NCBI GenBank assembly: GCA_020744425.1
Contig: JAGMUV010000003.1
Span: forward strand, 2,108,001-2,172,000
DNA length: 64,000 nt
DNA from: Dactylonectria macrodidyma
Taxonomy: Eukaryota > Ascomycota > Sordariomycetes > Hypocreales > Nectriaceae
Reading direction: 5' to 3'
Positions 30,444-40,876 of this stretch are shown piece after piece (the stretch's first letter is position 1; every line of letters begins with the position of its first letter). The notes beneath the pieces are model-generated. The model was not told the origin of the DNA, did no database searches, and saw only the letters and a list, made by a program, of their open reading frames with translations. Both the position numbers and the translations under genes were made by a program.

Positions 30444-32672
30444 ATGGGTCGGCAACCCTTTGCTTACCCGGCGAACTGGGCGGTGGCGGCTGCTGCGGTA
30501 ATTCTGACCATCGCCTTCAACAATCCAATCCGAGGAACAGTGTCTTTGGGCTTCGCATCGACCTGGCGAACTCTCTCGTACTGCCTCTCTAAAGCGTCAC
30601 GAATCGCGTTTGGATTCCGCTATCGCGATACCATCGGTGACAAGCAAATCCGCCTGATCCGACTCCCAGACGCAAACTCTCACTCCTCACCTCCTCGTGC
30701 CACCCTCCACACATTCCCACTGACACAATGCCCTCACTACGTCGCCCTCTCCTACACATGGGGCCCTCCTCGCGCAGGCATTCCCGCCTACACGGGCCAT
30801 GACCGCACCGTCATTCTCCTAGATGACCGACCATTTGCTGTTCGTCCCAACTTGTTCCACGCGCTCTCACAAGTCTGTGCAGCCAGACCCGGCAGCTATC
30901 TCTGGGTCGACAGCATCTGTATCAACCAGGAAGACCCACGTGAGCGCGCCTCGCAGGTAGGAATCATGGACCACGTCTATGCTGGTGCCTCCGAGACGCT
31001 CATTTGGCTCGGCCCAGCCTCGCACCAGTCCGCTCGAGCGATCGAGCTGCTCAAGATGATGGCGGTGGGCGCAGAGGCCAAGATTCTGCGTTGGACTTCG
31101 GAGCATTCATTTGGCGATGTGTTTGTGGCGGATGATGCTGAGCTATTGGCGAAGAATGGCTTGCTGCCTATGACTGCCGAGGACTGGACGAACATGGCGG
31201 ACATCTACACGCGTTCCTGGTTTGGGAGAGTCTGGATGCTTCAAGAGGTAGCCTTGTCCCAGAATCCAACTGTCCTCATTGGCCATCACGAGCTTCCCTG
31301 GGATATCATCGGGCACACGTCCTTCTTGGTCATATTATCCAACGCTGTTGTCGGTCTCTTCACCATCGGCACTGGCGTCCAGAATATACCGTTAGCCATG
31401 GGTCTAATCCAAGCTAGCGGCCTCCAGGCAGTTCGGGAATGGAGTAAAGGATCCCAGAGCCCACTCCAGGAGGCCCTCTCAAACGCCGACTTCACGGCCG
31501 GCATTACGACTGACCATGCCAGCTCGCTTCTCCTCCGCCTCCTCCTGAGCAGCAGTGGGTTTCAAGCCACTTTTCGCAGAGATCGTGTGTACGGGCTCCT
31601 CGCCATCGCCAACCGCTTGGCGCAGAAGCAAGGACTGGAAAGGCTCACCCTTAATGTTGACTACCAGTCTTCTGATGATGATGTCCTCACCTCATTCGGG
31701 CTGGATCTCTTCCGCCAAACTAAGTCTCTCCGCCTCCTCTCGCTAGCCGGTCTGGCTGGACGTAGCGGAGAGTCCAAAATACCAACGTGGATTCCATCGT
31801 TCGAAAACGTCCACGCACCGATCCTTGGTTCCACATACAACAACGCCCGCCCATTCAATGCCTGCAACGCCCAATCCAGTGACATTGCCGACTTTCACAT
31901 TGCCTGTGATGTATACAAGCTCCATGCCAAGGTAGTCAGCCCACATCTGGGGGCCATCGAGGAGCTTGGTGAGATGTGGTCTGAAATTCTCCGTGGCGAG
32001 TTTATCTCGTGTATCAAGATGCTCCTCCACTGCGGCCCTACGTACACATTCACACAGCAGCCCATCGTCGAGGCCTTCTGGCGGACTCTCATTATGGACT
32101 CTGACATGGCCCAGCGGCCTGCACCCTCTCACCTCGCTCAGTCGTTCGCATCCTGGATGATAATCATTACCATTGCAGCATTGTGCGCCAGCATGCCCTC
32201 TAATCCCTTCATCTTCGATCTCTTTGACAGTATTGAGCCGCTTTGGGTACTTGCGAACTCTCGCGATACCACAAACCTTCTCCCCAAGACAAGTAGCATG
32301 ATTCCATTGCTTTTTAAGTTTGGCCTACGCAACGACCCGGCCGTCCCTCAGATATCTGAATCAGATCGCCTGGCTATGATGAGTGCATGGGGAAAAGCCG
32401 CTGCTCCGTATGAAGCCCATCTGCGCTTAACACTTCTACCGCGGAGACGTCTTGCGAGGACTGTACGCGGGTACCTCTGCCTTGTCCCTTCCAGTGCTGA
32501 GATTGGGGACAAGGTCATGATTGTCTCCGGTTGCCCAACCCCCGTGGTGCTGAGGAGGGTGAAAACTGAAGAAGATTGCTTTACCGTTGTAGGAGATGCA
32601 TATGTGCATGGGGCAATGTTCGGAGAACACATAAAAGATGACGCTGTGTGGAGAGATGTTTCGTTCGTATGA
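30444..32672 (+). CDS. HET-domain (heterokaryon incompatibility) protein
   Basis: A single exon of 742 residues. The HET domain spans about residues 98-245 with the three classical blocks: HYVALSYTWGP, LWVDSICINQEDPRERASQV and YAGASETLIWLGP, followed by TRSWFGRVWMLQEVALS. HET domains act in non-self recognition and regulated cell death in filamentous ascomycetes. The domain is preceded by a hydrophobic stretch (WAVAAAAVILTIAF, residues about 12-25) that could anchor the protein. The C-terminal 450 residues form a helical region of the kind usual in HET-6/TOL-like proteins (RDRVYGLLAIANRLA; DRLAMMSAWGKAA). There is no STAND NTPase, patatin or NACHT module. Which allele system it might belong to, if any, cannot be told from sequence. 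It runs tail to tail with a secreted-protein gene. Confidence 0.9.
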   Translation: MGRQPFAYPANWAVAAAAVILTIAFNNPIRGTVSLGFASTWRTLSYCLSKASRIAFGFRYRDTIGDKQIRLIRLPDANSHSSPPRATLHTFPLTQCPHYVALSYTWGPPRAGIPAYTGHDRTVILLDDRPFAVRPNLFHALSQVCAARPGSYLWVDSICINQEDPRERASQVGIMDHVYAGASETLIWLGPASHQSARAIELLKMMAVGAEAKILRWTSEHSFGDVFVADDAELLAKNGLLPMTAEDWTNMADIYTRSWFGRVWMLQEVALSQNPTVLIGHHELPWDIIGHTSFLVILSNAVVGLFTIGTGVQNIPLAMGLIQASGLQAVREWSKGSQSPLQEALSNADFTAGITTDHASSLLLRLLLSSSGFQATFRRDRVYGLLAIANRLAQKQGLERLTLNVDYQSSDDDVLTSFGLDLFRQTKSLRLLSLAGLAGRSGESKIPTWIPSFENVHAPILGSTYNNARPFNACNAQSSDIADFHIACDVYKLHAKVVSPHLGAIEELGEMWSEILRGEFISCIKMLLHCGPTYTFTQQPIVEAFWRTLIMDSDMAQRPAPSHLAQSFASWMIIITIAALCASMPSNPFIFDLFDSIEPLWVLANSRDTTNLLPKTSSMIPLLFKFGLRNDPAVPQISESDRLAMMSAWGKAAAPYEAHLRLTLLPRRRLARTVRGYLCLVPSSAEIGDKVMIVSGCPTPVVLRRVKTEEDCFTVVGDAYVHGAMFGEHIKDDAVWRDVSFV

Positions 32673-32952
32673 ACTGGCACGAAGTTATACCAGAACTTGA
32701 GGGACAAGCAGCCGGACATCTTTCGTCATCAAGCAAATAGCTCAGTGGTACAGCTTGTGTGTGCGTGCGAACGAATCGACATGGATTGAAGGTAGAAAAA
32801 TACATATCTGATGTAAAGCAAGTCCTCTGAAATATTAAATGAAAGAAGCCATCTTGGTCAGTCATGTCCGTGATTCATCCTCCGTCGAATAAAGCAGCAA
32901 TACAAATATCATGTGCTAGTCAGTTATTTTACATGAGTCACCTTCCGCTCCA

Positions 32953-34149
32953 TCACAGTCTTTCGCAGGCCATCCAGGGGTGGCACTGGGCCTGGATGTG
33001 GTAACTGTTGTAAAGAGGGTACGTGCCTTGCATCGCTTCGATGATGGGATCGAAGAATTCGGAGTCGAATCGGGTGGTATCACAGGTAGAACATGGACCG
33101 CTGATGAAGTTGTCATAGGTAGTATTGTAGCTGAGGTAGCCGATTGCGTGTTGGTTGGACTTGTCGGTGACCTGGAGGCTGAAGGACTCCGGCATGACCA
33201 CCCAGCTGGTGGAGTTGGAGCGGTTTCCATTCCCACTGTTCTGTCCTGGGACAACTGGGTTCTGGTTGAACAAAGTGCTATTCAAGCCGACGTGATAAAG
33301 GGCCCGGATCAGAATGAGGGTCATGTGGGAGTCTGCGTCGATCTGGATTCCGGAACAGTCAACGTTGATAGTGTATCCATCTCCCCTGACTGGGTCGGAA
33401 ACACAGCGACCGGTGCCCTGATCCCAGGCGAACCTTTGGATGAAATCTTGCCACGTGCTGTTCCAGTTGATATAGCGGGGGTTGACGGATGCAGAGACAA
33501 ACAGGGCGTTTGTTTCCGGAGCTTGGGTCGGGACTGGCTCTCCTCCAGTGATGGTAGGCAAAGGAGTAGCGGGGGCTGTAGAGAAGTAGGAGGTTGCGGG
33601 TGCAGAAGAGGCGGCTGATGTAGATGACTGAGAGCCCATATCGCCAGGACGGGGAGGGGGGTTGTTGTCACGGTTGCAGACAAAAGCAGACCAGCAGATA
33701 GAATCAGGGTTGACAGTCTTGTTGAGGGCAGCACTAACGGGGCGTCCGCGATAGGCCCAGCAATTCAGCATCTGACCGCCTTCCTTGGTGGTGACGGCGC
33801 TTCCAGCTTTGAATCCGTCAGGGGTGCCGTCTTCGATGTAGGCTGTCCAAACATCGCCGTTGGGCATCTTGGCCGTTGCGCCAGAGGGGATCCAGGGGTA
33901 AAGGCCATCATTAAATGGAACTTGGACAGACATGTCAGGTGCGTTGGGGTAGTCGTAGGCACCTTCTGGCCACTTGATGTCCTTGTACCAGTTCATTTGG
34001 CGGGACGTGGACCATTCGGGATGGTCTGGGTTGTCGCCTGTACCACAGTCGCAGAGGATGAGATCCTCGGAGGGGTTCTGCTGAGCCATAGTTGAACCCA
34101 AAAGGGCGGTCATAGCCGTGACGCCGACAACGAGCTTTTTGGCAGCCAT
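32953..34149 (-). CDS. Secreted two-domain protein of unknown function
   Basis: A single exon of 398 residues. The signal peptide is residues 1-22 (KKLVVGVTAMTALLGSTMA core), with the mature start at QQN. Domain 1, about residues 23-170, begins DLILCDCGTGDNPDHPEW, is rich in Trp and Tyr, and carries the Cys residues of LNCWAYRG and ICWSAFVCN. A Ser/Thr/Pro/Ala linker of about 50 residues follows (likely O-glycosylated). Domain 2 runs from about residue 215 to the end, with YINWNSTWQDFIQRFAWD, GRCVSDPVRGDG, CSTCDTTRFDSEFF and the final CHPWMACERL. Several N-x-S/T sites are present (NKT, NST, NRS, NTT). No membrane anchor or GPI tail. I do not recognise a catalytic family; it could be a cell-wall protein or an effector. 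Confidence 0.85.
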   Translation of the reverse strand: MAAKKLVVGVTAMTALLGSTMAQQNPSEDLILCDCGTGDNPDHPEWSTSRQMNWYKDIKWPEGAYDYPNAPDMSVQVPFNDGLYPWIPSGATAKMPNGDVWTAYIEDGTPDGFKAGSAVTTKEGGQMLNCWAYRGRPVSAALNKTVNPDSICWSAFVCNRDNNPPPRPGDMGSQSSTSAASSAPATSYFSTAPATPLPTITGGEPVPTQAPETNALFVSASVNPRYINWNSTWQDFIQRFAWDQGTGRCVSDPVRGDGYTINVDCSGIQIDADSHMTLILIRALYHVGLNSTLFNQNPVVPGQNSGNGNRSNSTSWVVMPESFSLQVTDKSNQHAIGYLSYNTTYDNFISGPCSTCDTTRFDSEFFDPIIEAMQGTYPLYNSYHIQAQCHPWMACERL

Positions 34150-35326
34150 GTTGAGGGAATGATCAAGGCGTAACGGATGAGAGCCTCAGTGATGAAACGA
34201 AACGTGATCTTTGGCTTGAAAGGGAAGCACAGAAGAAGAGCGGTGTTGGCCGAGTGAATTGATTTTTAGATGAAGGGAGAAGTGAGTGGATGAGAGAAGA
34301 ATCGAGGAGAGAAGATGGTTGAAGCTCTTCCGTTCACTTCGGTCTTGGCTGTCACGTTCTGTTGGATGTTTGTTGGGGGCGCTCTCAGGCATCAACTGAG
34401 GTTGAGGGCAGGAGCGCGCCAGAGTGGACGATGCTAGTTGGCCTCCGTGCCTGATCGATTTTGAAGGCTGATCGAAGGTGGAACCGACTGAACCAACAAT
34501 TTCAGACAAAACGTGTCATGGCACTGAACTTGTTGAGGGAAACAGGTTCTTTGAAGCGGTCATTATGTTATGTCCCCGACTGAATAGGGGAGGTCTGCCC
34601 GGAGCATGGCGGCGGGTGTTAGTCGTCGCAACGAACGATGAAGGACCAGAGCCCCGTTCTCGGCCACGAGGACATCCGAGTCAAAATTAAAAGAGGTAAG
34701 TGACGTCTTCCTTTTATATAGGTAGGTAGGTGGTATGATTTGTATCAACCTTTCCAGTCAACCTCTCGTGGAGTGCGGTAAAGTGCATGTTGGCAACGCG
34801 TGGAAGGGGAACACTCAAGATTGGGAAAGGGACAATCTGTCTGCGACGCTGGTGATGGAGTTTTTATTCTTAATCAACTAAATGATTGATGTCCTCTCAA
34901 GGTTTTTTGCTGTATTTTTAAGAATTATATGATAGACACCATAGTGCTAAGGTATATATGGATATCGGGGGATGCCGTAGACTAGAGGTCGGGCAACGAG
35001 ACAATCAATCTACACATACTAAATGTTTCGATAATAGAGACGCCCTGTCAACGAGCGACTCTGATGAAAGGTACTTATTAGTGCAAGATACAATTAATTG
35101 GTAATTAGTAGCTAAACATAAAACCCTCAGGTTGTGGTTCACAGCCGTCGTTGCACAATGACTACCCTAGAGCCAGCTCGCTCACCACTTGGGGAGCCCA
35201 CTTTGATCTCCCGTAAGCAGGCCCAATTTCTGACAATCACCACCAAGCAACCTCGCATTCCGCCGGCTTCACTACGCCTTCGTTCTATGCCATTGAGCCC
35301 GCGATCAATATAAGCCGACCCCGATA
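34150..35326. other. Divergent intergenic region, about 1.2 kb
   Basis: Holds the promoters of the secreted protein (minus) and the DUF1279-like protein (plus). The central part (34850-35130) is AT-rich. A taggtaggtagg run occurs near 34720. No gene supported. Confidence 0.5.
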
Positions 35327-35929
35327 ATGCGCCGCAACCTTATATCGCTCAATTGGCGGCCCCGTCTAGGCCCTGGTACCATCCCCCACCTTGGCCGCGC
35401 CACCGTTCGCTCCGAGTCCTCCCAAGCATCCCGTGTCGAACGCATAACATCGAAGCTCCCCCGACGCCTACAAAAGTATACTGCCGGGTTGCGCAATGCA
35501 CCTGTGTCGCATGTCGTTTCGTTTTTAATACTGCATGAGATCACGGCCATCGTGCCGGTTCTGGGTCTTTTCGGACTTTTCCACTATACCAACCATGTCC
35601 CTGTGGCATACGTGAGCGAGTACTTTGGAGGTTATATGCAAGATGGAGTCTCTCGATTCGAGAGATACTTCAGGCGGAAGGGGTGGTTTGGGTTCGGGCA
35701 AGAGTCCACAGACTCCTCAACGACCACCAACGTTAGGTCTACGAGCGAGGAGGCAATGGAGCGTTGGCATAGTGGGGATGGACGGTACAAGGTGGTGGTC
35801 GAAGTGGCTCTGGCATACGCAATCACAAAAGCTTTGTTGCCAGTTCGCATAGTCTGTAGTATATGGGCTACGCCCTGGTTCGCGGGTATCCTCATGAGGG
35901 CCAAGGGTATTTTCACACGCACACCATAG
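35327..35929 (+). CDS. DUF1279-like mitochondrial membrane protein
   Basis: A single exon of 200 residues. The N-terminus is Arg/Ser-rich (MRRNLISLNWRPRLGPGTIP) with few acidic residues, consistent with mitochondrial import. The core HVVSFLILHEITAIVPVLGL followed by FGLFHYTN is the signature of the DUF1279 family, which includes FAM210A/B in animals and yeast mitochondrial proteins. The helix is followed by a Gly/Tyr segment (YFGGYMQDGVSRFERYFRRK) and a second hydrophobic region ending the domain (VVVEVALAYAITKALLPVRI). The C-terminus (ATPWFAGILMRAKG) fits the family. Animal members affect mitochondrial translation and metabolism; the fungal role is not settled. Location in the inner membrane is inference. 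Confidence 0.85.
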   Translation: MRRNLISLNWRPRLGPGTIPHLGRATVRSESSQASRVERITSKLPRRLQKYTAGLRNAPVSHVVSFLILHEITAIVPVLGLFGLFHYTNHVPVAYVSEYFGGYMQDGVSRFERYFRRKGWFGFGQESTDSSTTTNVRSTSEEAMERWHSGDGRYKVVVEVALAYAITKALLPVRIVCSIWATPWFAGILMRAKGIFTRTP

Positions 35930-36064
35930 GATCACGCCAATGCATCCATCATGAGTTATGAGAAGATGCGTGTCTTTTGATTGTTATGTTCACTGAGACG
36001 TCGACTCATTGGCCCTGCACGAGCTTTTTCTCTCGTAGCATTAAACCGTCATATCATTGACAAT

Positions 36065-36874
36065 TTAAGCCTTCTCGTAGACCCAGTCGGACTGGGAAGA
36101 CTTCCAGCTGAGGACCTCGCCCTCCTTGAACCAGAGAGCAATCTCCTTCTTGGCGTTCTCGACGGAGTCGGAACCGTGGCAGACGTTGCGGCCGACGTCG
36201 ATGGCGAAGTCACCACGGATGGTGCCGGGGGCGGAGGCGAGGGGGTTGGTGGCACCGAGGATGGCTAGAGCGGTGTGAGCGGTTTTGAAGCTTGGAGGAA
36301 GAGTGGTGCAACTTACAGCGGCCGGTCTTGACGGCATCACGGCCCTCCCAGACCATGGCGCAGATGGGGCCAGAGTTCATGTCTATTGCGAAGTTAGCAT
36401 TGCATTATACGAACCGTGTTATTGGATGCACATACACTGGACCAGGCCAGCGAAGAAGGGCTTGTCGCTGAGGTCAGCGTCTAATAGGCGGTCAGTATGT
36501 TAGGTCGGCGGAGTAGAGGTCGGGACAGAGAAGACGAACAGTGGGCCTCGAGGTGCTCCTTGCCGGGGGTGACGAGCTTGATGGCGGCAAGCTTGAAGCT
36601 ATCTACGTTTAGAAACTCGAGTAACGTACGACATGGCAGCGGAATTTTCTCACCCTCGGTTCTCAAAGCGAGAGATGATGGGACCAATGAGGCCACGCTA
36701 TGGAACGGTAAAGTCAGATTTTGAACTACTCGGATCATGGCAGCGTCATGACTGGGGAATGGTTACCTGGACGCCATCGGGCTTGATAGCAATGAAGCTG
36801 CAACATTGTCAGGACACAACACAACCTGGAGGGGTAAATGGCGGGGTAGCTTACGTCTGCTCGGTGGAAGACAT
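36065..36874 (-). CDS. NDK1: Nucleoside diphosphate kinase
   Basis: Transfers gamma-phosphate among nucleoside di- and triphosphates through a phospho-histidine. Seven short exons: 36855-36874, 36767-36797, 36654-36697, 36540-36598, 36436-36480, 36317-36382 and 36065-36264. All junctions are GT-AG and in frame, giving 154 residues, the normal group I length. [19 protein letters not shown] is the conserved start; the active site is GRNVCHGSD with His118, the canonical number. The C-terminus SDWVYEK is typical. The same frame is open upstream: an ATG at 37144 would add 90 residues including a hydrophobic segment (PPPIFILLFLLLAFYFLFSP). I take the short form as the main product. Dense introns in a small highly expressed gene are usual in this lineage. 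Confidence 0.92.
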
Positions 36875-37923
36875 GGTGAAGTTGTTTGACGAAGAGTCGG
36901 GGATGATTGAAGAGGTTGGAGTAGATGTAAGAGGAGAATTGGGATCCGGCACGACTGAAGGTTCAGGGCTGGAAAGAGACGGGGAAAAGAGGAAGTAAAA
37001 GGCGAGGAGGAGAAAGAGCAGGATAAAAATTGGCGGGGGTAGATTTTCCGCTGTCCTCCGTATCGGGTTGTGCTGTTGATCGGGGTCCTGCTCAGCGCCT
37101 GAAGCGGGGTCCTTGTTTTGGTGGGGTCCGGCGTCTTTGGCCATGATGATTTGGTGTCAAAGAGCGAGACAGTGTGCAATTGAATCTAGTTCGCACTGAC
37201 ACGTGACACCCTGAGAGGTTGGATTGAGATTATTAGGTGGTTGCTGGAAGCTGAGCTGACAAGAGCTGAAAGCCAGTTGTCTGAAGAGGTCTGGTCAGGG
37301 GAAGCGTGATGACACGGCTACGCCAATTGTTGGCGTCGATTTCGCAGGAAAGGAGTTGCACTGAAAAACAAAACAAAACGAATGAAATACACTGTTTCTT
37401 CGAAACTCCGAATGTACCTGTTCCACGGTGTCGTAAGTAAGCCCAGTTACGCTGATCGCTGGAACTGAGCTGTCAATAGGTGCGTGCAGACCAGCCATGA
37501 GCTGCAACGTAGCTCGTACAGTGCACGTCCGAAAAATGGAGTAAAGAGAGTCTGGCTAGAAACTAAGGCGCAAAAGCCGAAATGCATCTCTATGCCGGGT
37601 CTTTTCACATACCGGGGTCATGCCCCTCCACAATATCCGCTTCACTCAACCCCTGCTTCGACCAACAACGCCAAGCCTATTCAGGAACTGAGCTCTCATG
37701 CAGTTGAGTGTCCAAAGGGACACTTGACCTCGCCATCATCCAAGCGCGAGGCCGCATCAGCACCTTGATTGAAACCTACATCAGCCGCGCGTCTTCCACA
37801 GGTACTCCATCTTAACCTGTGGAAACCAACTCAATTCGTATTTGTTTTATCATTTCAATCGTCTTTGTTCGAAAAACCTTTGTTTCCCTCATTGCTGGAC
37901 GGTCCTCGACCGATAGAGTCGTC
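36875..37923. other. Region between NDK1 and glucosidase II alpha
   Basis: 1.05 kb between divergent starts. Bases 36875-37144 are the in-frame upstream extension of NDK1. The remainder should hold the two promoters; the last 250 bases before 37924 are pyrimidine-rich. No separate gene seen. Confidence 0.5.
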
Positions 37924-40876
37924 ATGAGGTCGACCATTGGCTTGTCCTGCAGATGGACGGCCCTGTTGTTCTTGTTCGGCGCGCTCCTCTGCCTTCTTCA
38001 ACCAGCCAGTATGTCATCATATCCACGAAAACCCACTCGTTTTCTGCTTCGAGCTAACAATTGGCCCAGCTGCCGTCAAGGAAAATGACTTCAAAAAGTG
38101 CCACCAAGCTGGCTTCTGCAAACGAAACCGTGCCTACGCCGACGACGCCGCCTCCCAAAGCTCGAACTGGAAATCGCCCTACAGCCTTCGAGCTGACTCG
38201 GGTTCGTTGAAGGATGGCCAGCTTCAGGCTACGGTTATTAAAGTCATAAATAAGGCTGGTGACACCGTTCGCCTTCCCCTGACTATCTCCTTCCTCCAGT
38301 CCGGCACGGCCCGAGTGACCATGGACGAAGAGAAGCGACAACAGAAAGATATCGTACTACGAGATGACAGCCCTGTCAGGAAGGAGAGATACAACGAGGC
38401 TGAGAAGTTGGTCATTGTGGGTGGCCTTGAGCTGGATAAGGGGGCTCAGGTCTCGCTGCAAGACGATAACCAACTCATCGTCAAGTATGGCCCTGAATCC
38501 AAGCACGAAGCTGTTATCAAGTTCTCGCCCTTTGAGATTGACTTCAAACGGGATGGAACCTCGCACGTCAAATTCAACGACCGTGGCTTGCTCAACATGG
38601 AGCACTGGAGACCCAAGCTCGAGAACAAAGAGGGCGAGGACGCCGCGGAAGACGAGAGCACTTGGTGGGACGAATCGTTCGGCGGAAACACCGACTCTAA
38701 GCCTCGCGGCCCTGAGAGTGTGGCGTTGGACATCACCTTCCCTGGTTATGCCCATGTCTTCGGCATTCCCGAGCATACTGGTCCCTTGTCTTTGAAACAA
38801 ACCCGTGGAGGCGATGGAAACTACGAGGAGCCATACCGCATGTACAACTCTGACGTGTTTGAGTATATCCTGGACAGCCCCATGACGCTCTACGGTTCGA
38901 TTCCTTTCATGCAGGCTCATCGAAAGGATTCCTCTGTTGGCGTCTTTTGGCTCAATGCTGCTGAGACCTGGGTTGACATTACCAAGAGCGAGGGCAGTGT
39001 CAACCCCTTGAGCCTTGGTTTGAAGTCCAAGACTAGCACCCATACGCACTGGATTTCGGAGTCCGGTCTCCTTGATGTTTTTGTCTTCATGGGTCCCACG
39101 CCTGCCGACCTAACCAAGGTTTACGGTGAGCTGACTGGCTACACCGCTCTTCCTCAAGAATTCGCCATTGGCTACCACCAGTGTCGATGGAACTACATCT
39201 CGGACGACGATGTCAAGGATGTTGACCGCAAGATGGATAAGTCGAAGATCCCATATGATGTCATCTGGTTGGATATTGAGTATACCGATGGCAAGAAATA
39301 CTTTACCTGGGACCCGCATTCTTTCGGGAACCCTATTGGCATGGGCGAACAGCTTGATGCTCATGGCCGAAAGTTGGTTGTGATTATTGACCCTCACATC
39401 AAGAACGAGGATGGATACAATGTGGTGTCTGAGATGACTTCCAAGGACCTTGCAGTCCACAACAAGGAGAATAAGCTCTACGAAGGCTGGTGTTGGCCCG
39501 GTTCGTCTCACTGGATCGACTGCTTCAACCCTAAGGCTATTGAGTGGTGGAAGACGCTTTTTAAGTATGATACTTTCAAGGGAACATTGGAAAACACCTT
39601 CATTTGGAATGACATGAACGAGCCCTCGGTTTTTAACGGACCCGAGACGACCATGCCCAAGGACAACATCCACTTCGGGAACTGGGAGCACCGCGATGTC
39701 CATAACCTCAATGGCATGACATTTCACAATGCGACCTTTGAGGCTCTCCTTTCTCGCAAGAAGGGAGAGTTGCGACGTCCGTTCGTCCTGACCCGTTCGT
39801 TTTACTCTGGATCCCAGCGACTGGGCGCCATGTGGACAGGTGATAACCAGGCGGATTGGTCACACCTTGAAGCTTCTATTCCTATGGTCCTGAACCAGGG
39901 TATTTCAGGATTCCCATTTGCTGGAGCAGATGTGGGAGGCTTCTTTGGTAACCCTGACAAGGACTTGATCGCGCGTTGGTACCAGGCGGGCGCCTTCTAT
40001 CCGTTTTTCCGAGGGCACGCCCACATTGATGCACGTCGTCGTGAGCCGTATCTGCTCGGCGAGCCTTACACCCAGATTGTGACGGCTGCCCTGCGATTGC
40101 GATACAGCTTGCTTCCCGCCTGGTACACGGCTTTTTTCCAGGCCAACCAAGATGGCAGCCCCATTGTGCGACCCATGGTTTGGACACACCCGTCTGAAGA
40201 GTCCGGATTCGCCATTGAGGACCAGTTTTTCGTTGGCTCGACGGGTCTCTTGGCGAAGCCTGTGACGCAGCAGGACAAGACCTCGGTTGACATCTGGATC
40301 CCTGATGAGGAGGTCTACTACGACTACTTTACCTACAATGTGCAAAAGACTCAAAAGGGCAAGCACCTGACGGTGTCTGCTCCGCTTGAGCGCATCCCCA
40401 TGTTGATGCGGGGTGGACACGTGATTCCCCGCCGCGACATTCCTCGACGATCAAGTGCCATGATGCGGTTTGACGATTACACCCTTGTTGTATCCGTATC
40501 AAAGGCTGGGGTAGCCCAGGGCGAGCTGTACGTGGATGATGGAGACTCGTTCGACCATGAGCAGGGCCAGTATATCCACCGCAAGTTTAGCCTTGTCGAC
40601 AACACTCTTACCTCTGTTGAAGCTGAGGGACGAGACACACAAGCCATCGAAGCCGGACAATGGCTCAAGTCCATGAGCGAGGTGCGTGTCGACAAGATCG
40701 TCATTGTTGGAGCATCATCCGCTTGGAACCAGAAGGAGGTTCAAGTGGAGTCAGAGGGCCAGACATGGATGGCTAAGGTGCAATATCATGCCGCCAAGGG
40801 AGGCCGGGCCGCCTTTGCGACTGTGGGCAGGGTGGGTGCCAAGATTGGCGCAGACTGGACCATAAAGTTTGCGTAG
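37924..40876 (+). CDS. ROT2: Glucosidase II alpha subunit (GH31)
   Basis: ER enzyme that removes the two inner alpha-1,3 glucoses from N-glycans and controls the calnexin cycle. Exons 37924-38008 and 38070-40876 flank a 61-nt intron (gtatgt...gcccag), giving 963 residues. The first exon encodes a signal peptide (WTALLFLFGALLCLLQPATA core); the second begins AVKENDFKKCHQAGFCKRNR, the conserved Cys pair of mature glucosidase II. The GH31 nucleophile motif is WNDMNEPSVF with Asp543; AGADVGGFFGNPD near residue 650 contributes the acid/base. WLDIEYTDGKKYFTWD is also characteristic. There is no HDEL, as expected because retention is through the beta subunit. An unspliced frame also reads through the intron from 37937, but that form lacks a signal peptide. 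Confidence 0.93.

Noticed and set aside
32731..32795. tRNA-like sequence (aatagctcagtggta) downstream of the HET gene
   Set aside because: It matches box A, but no cloverleaf, acceptor pairing or box B can be formed with the following sequence.
32980..33618. 212-codon plus-strand frame opposite the secreted protein
   Set aside because: No ordered domain. The minus-strand frame has a signal peptide and Cys-rich domains and is clearly the coding one.
38357..39049. 230-codon antisense frame inside glucosidase II alpha
   Set aside because: Opposite highly conserved GH31 sequence; a shadow of the real frame.
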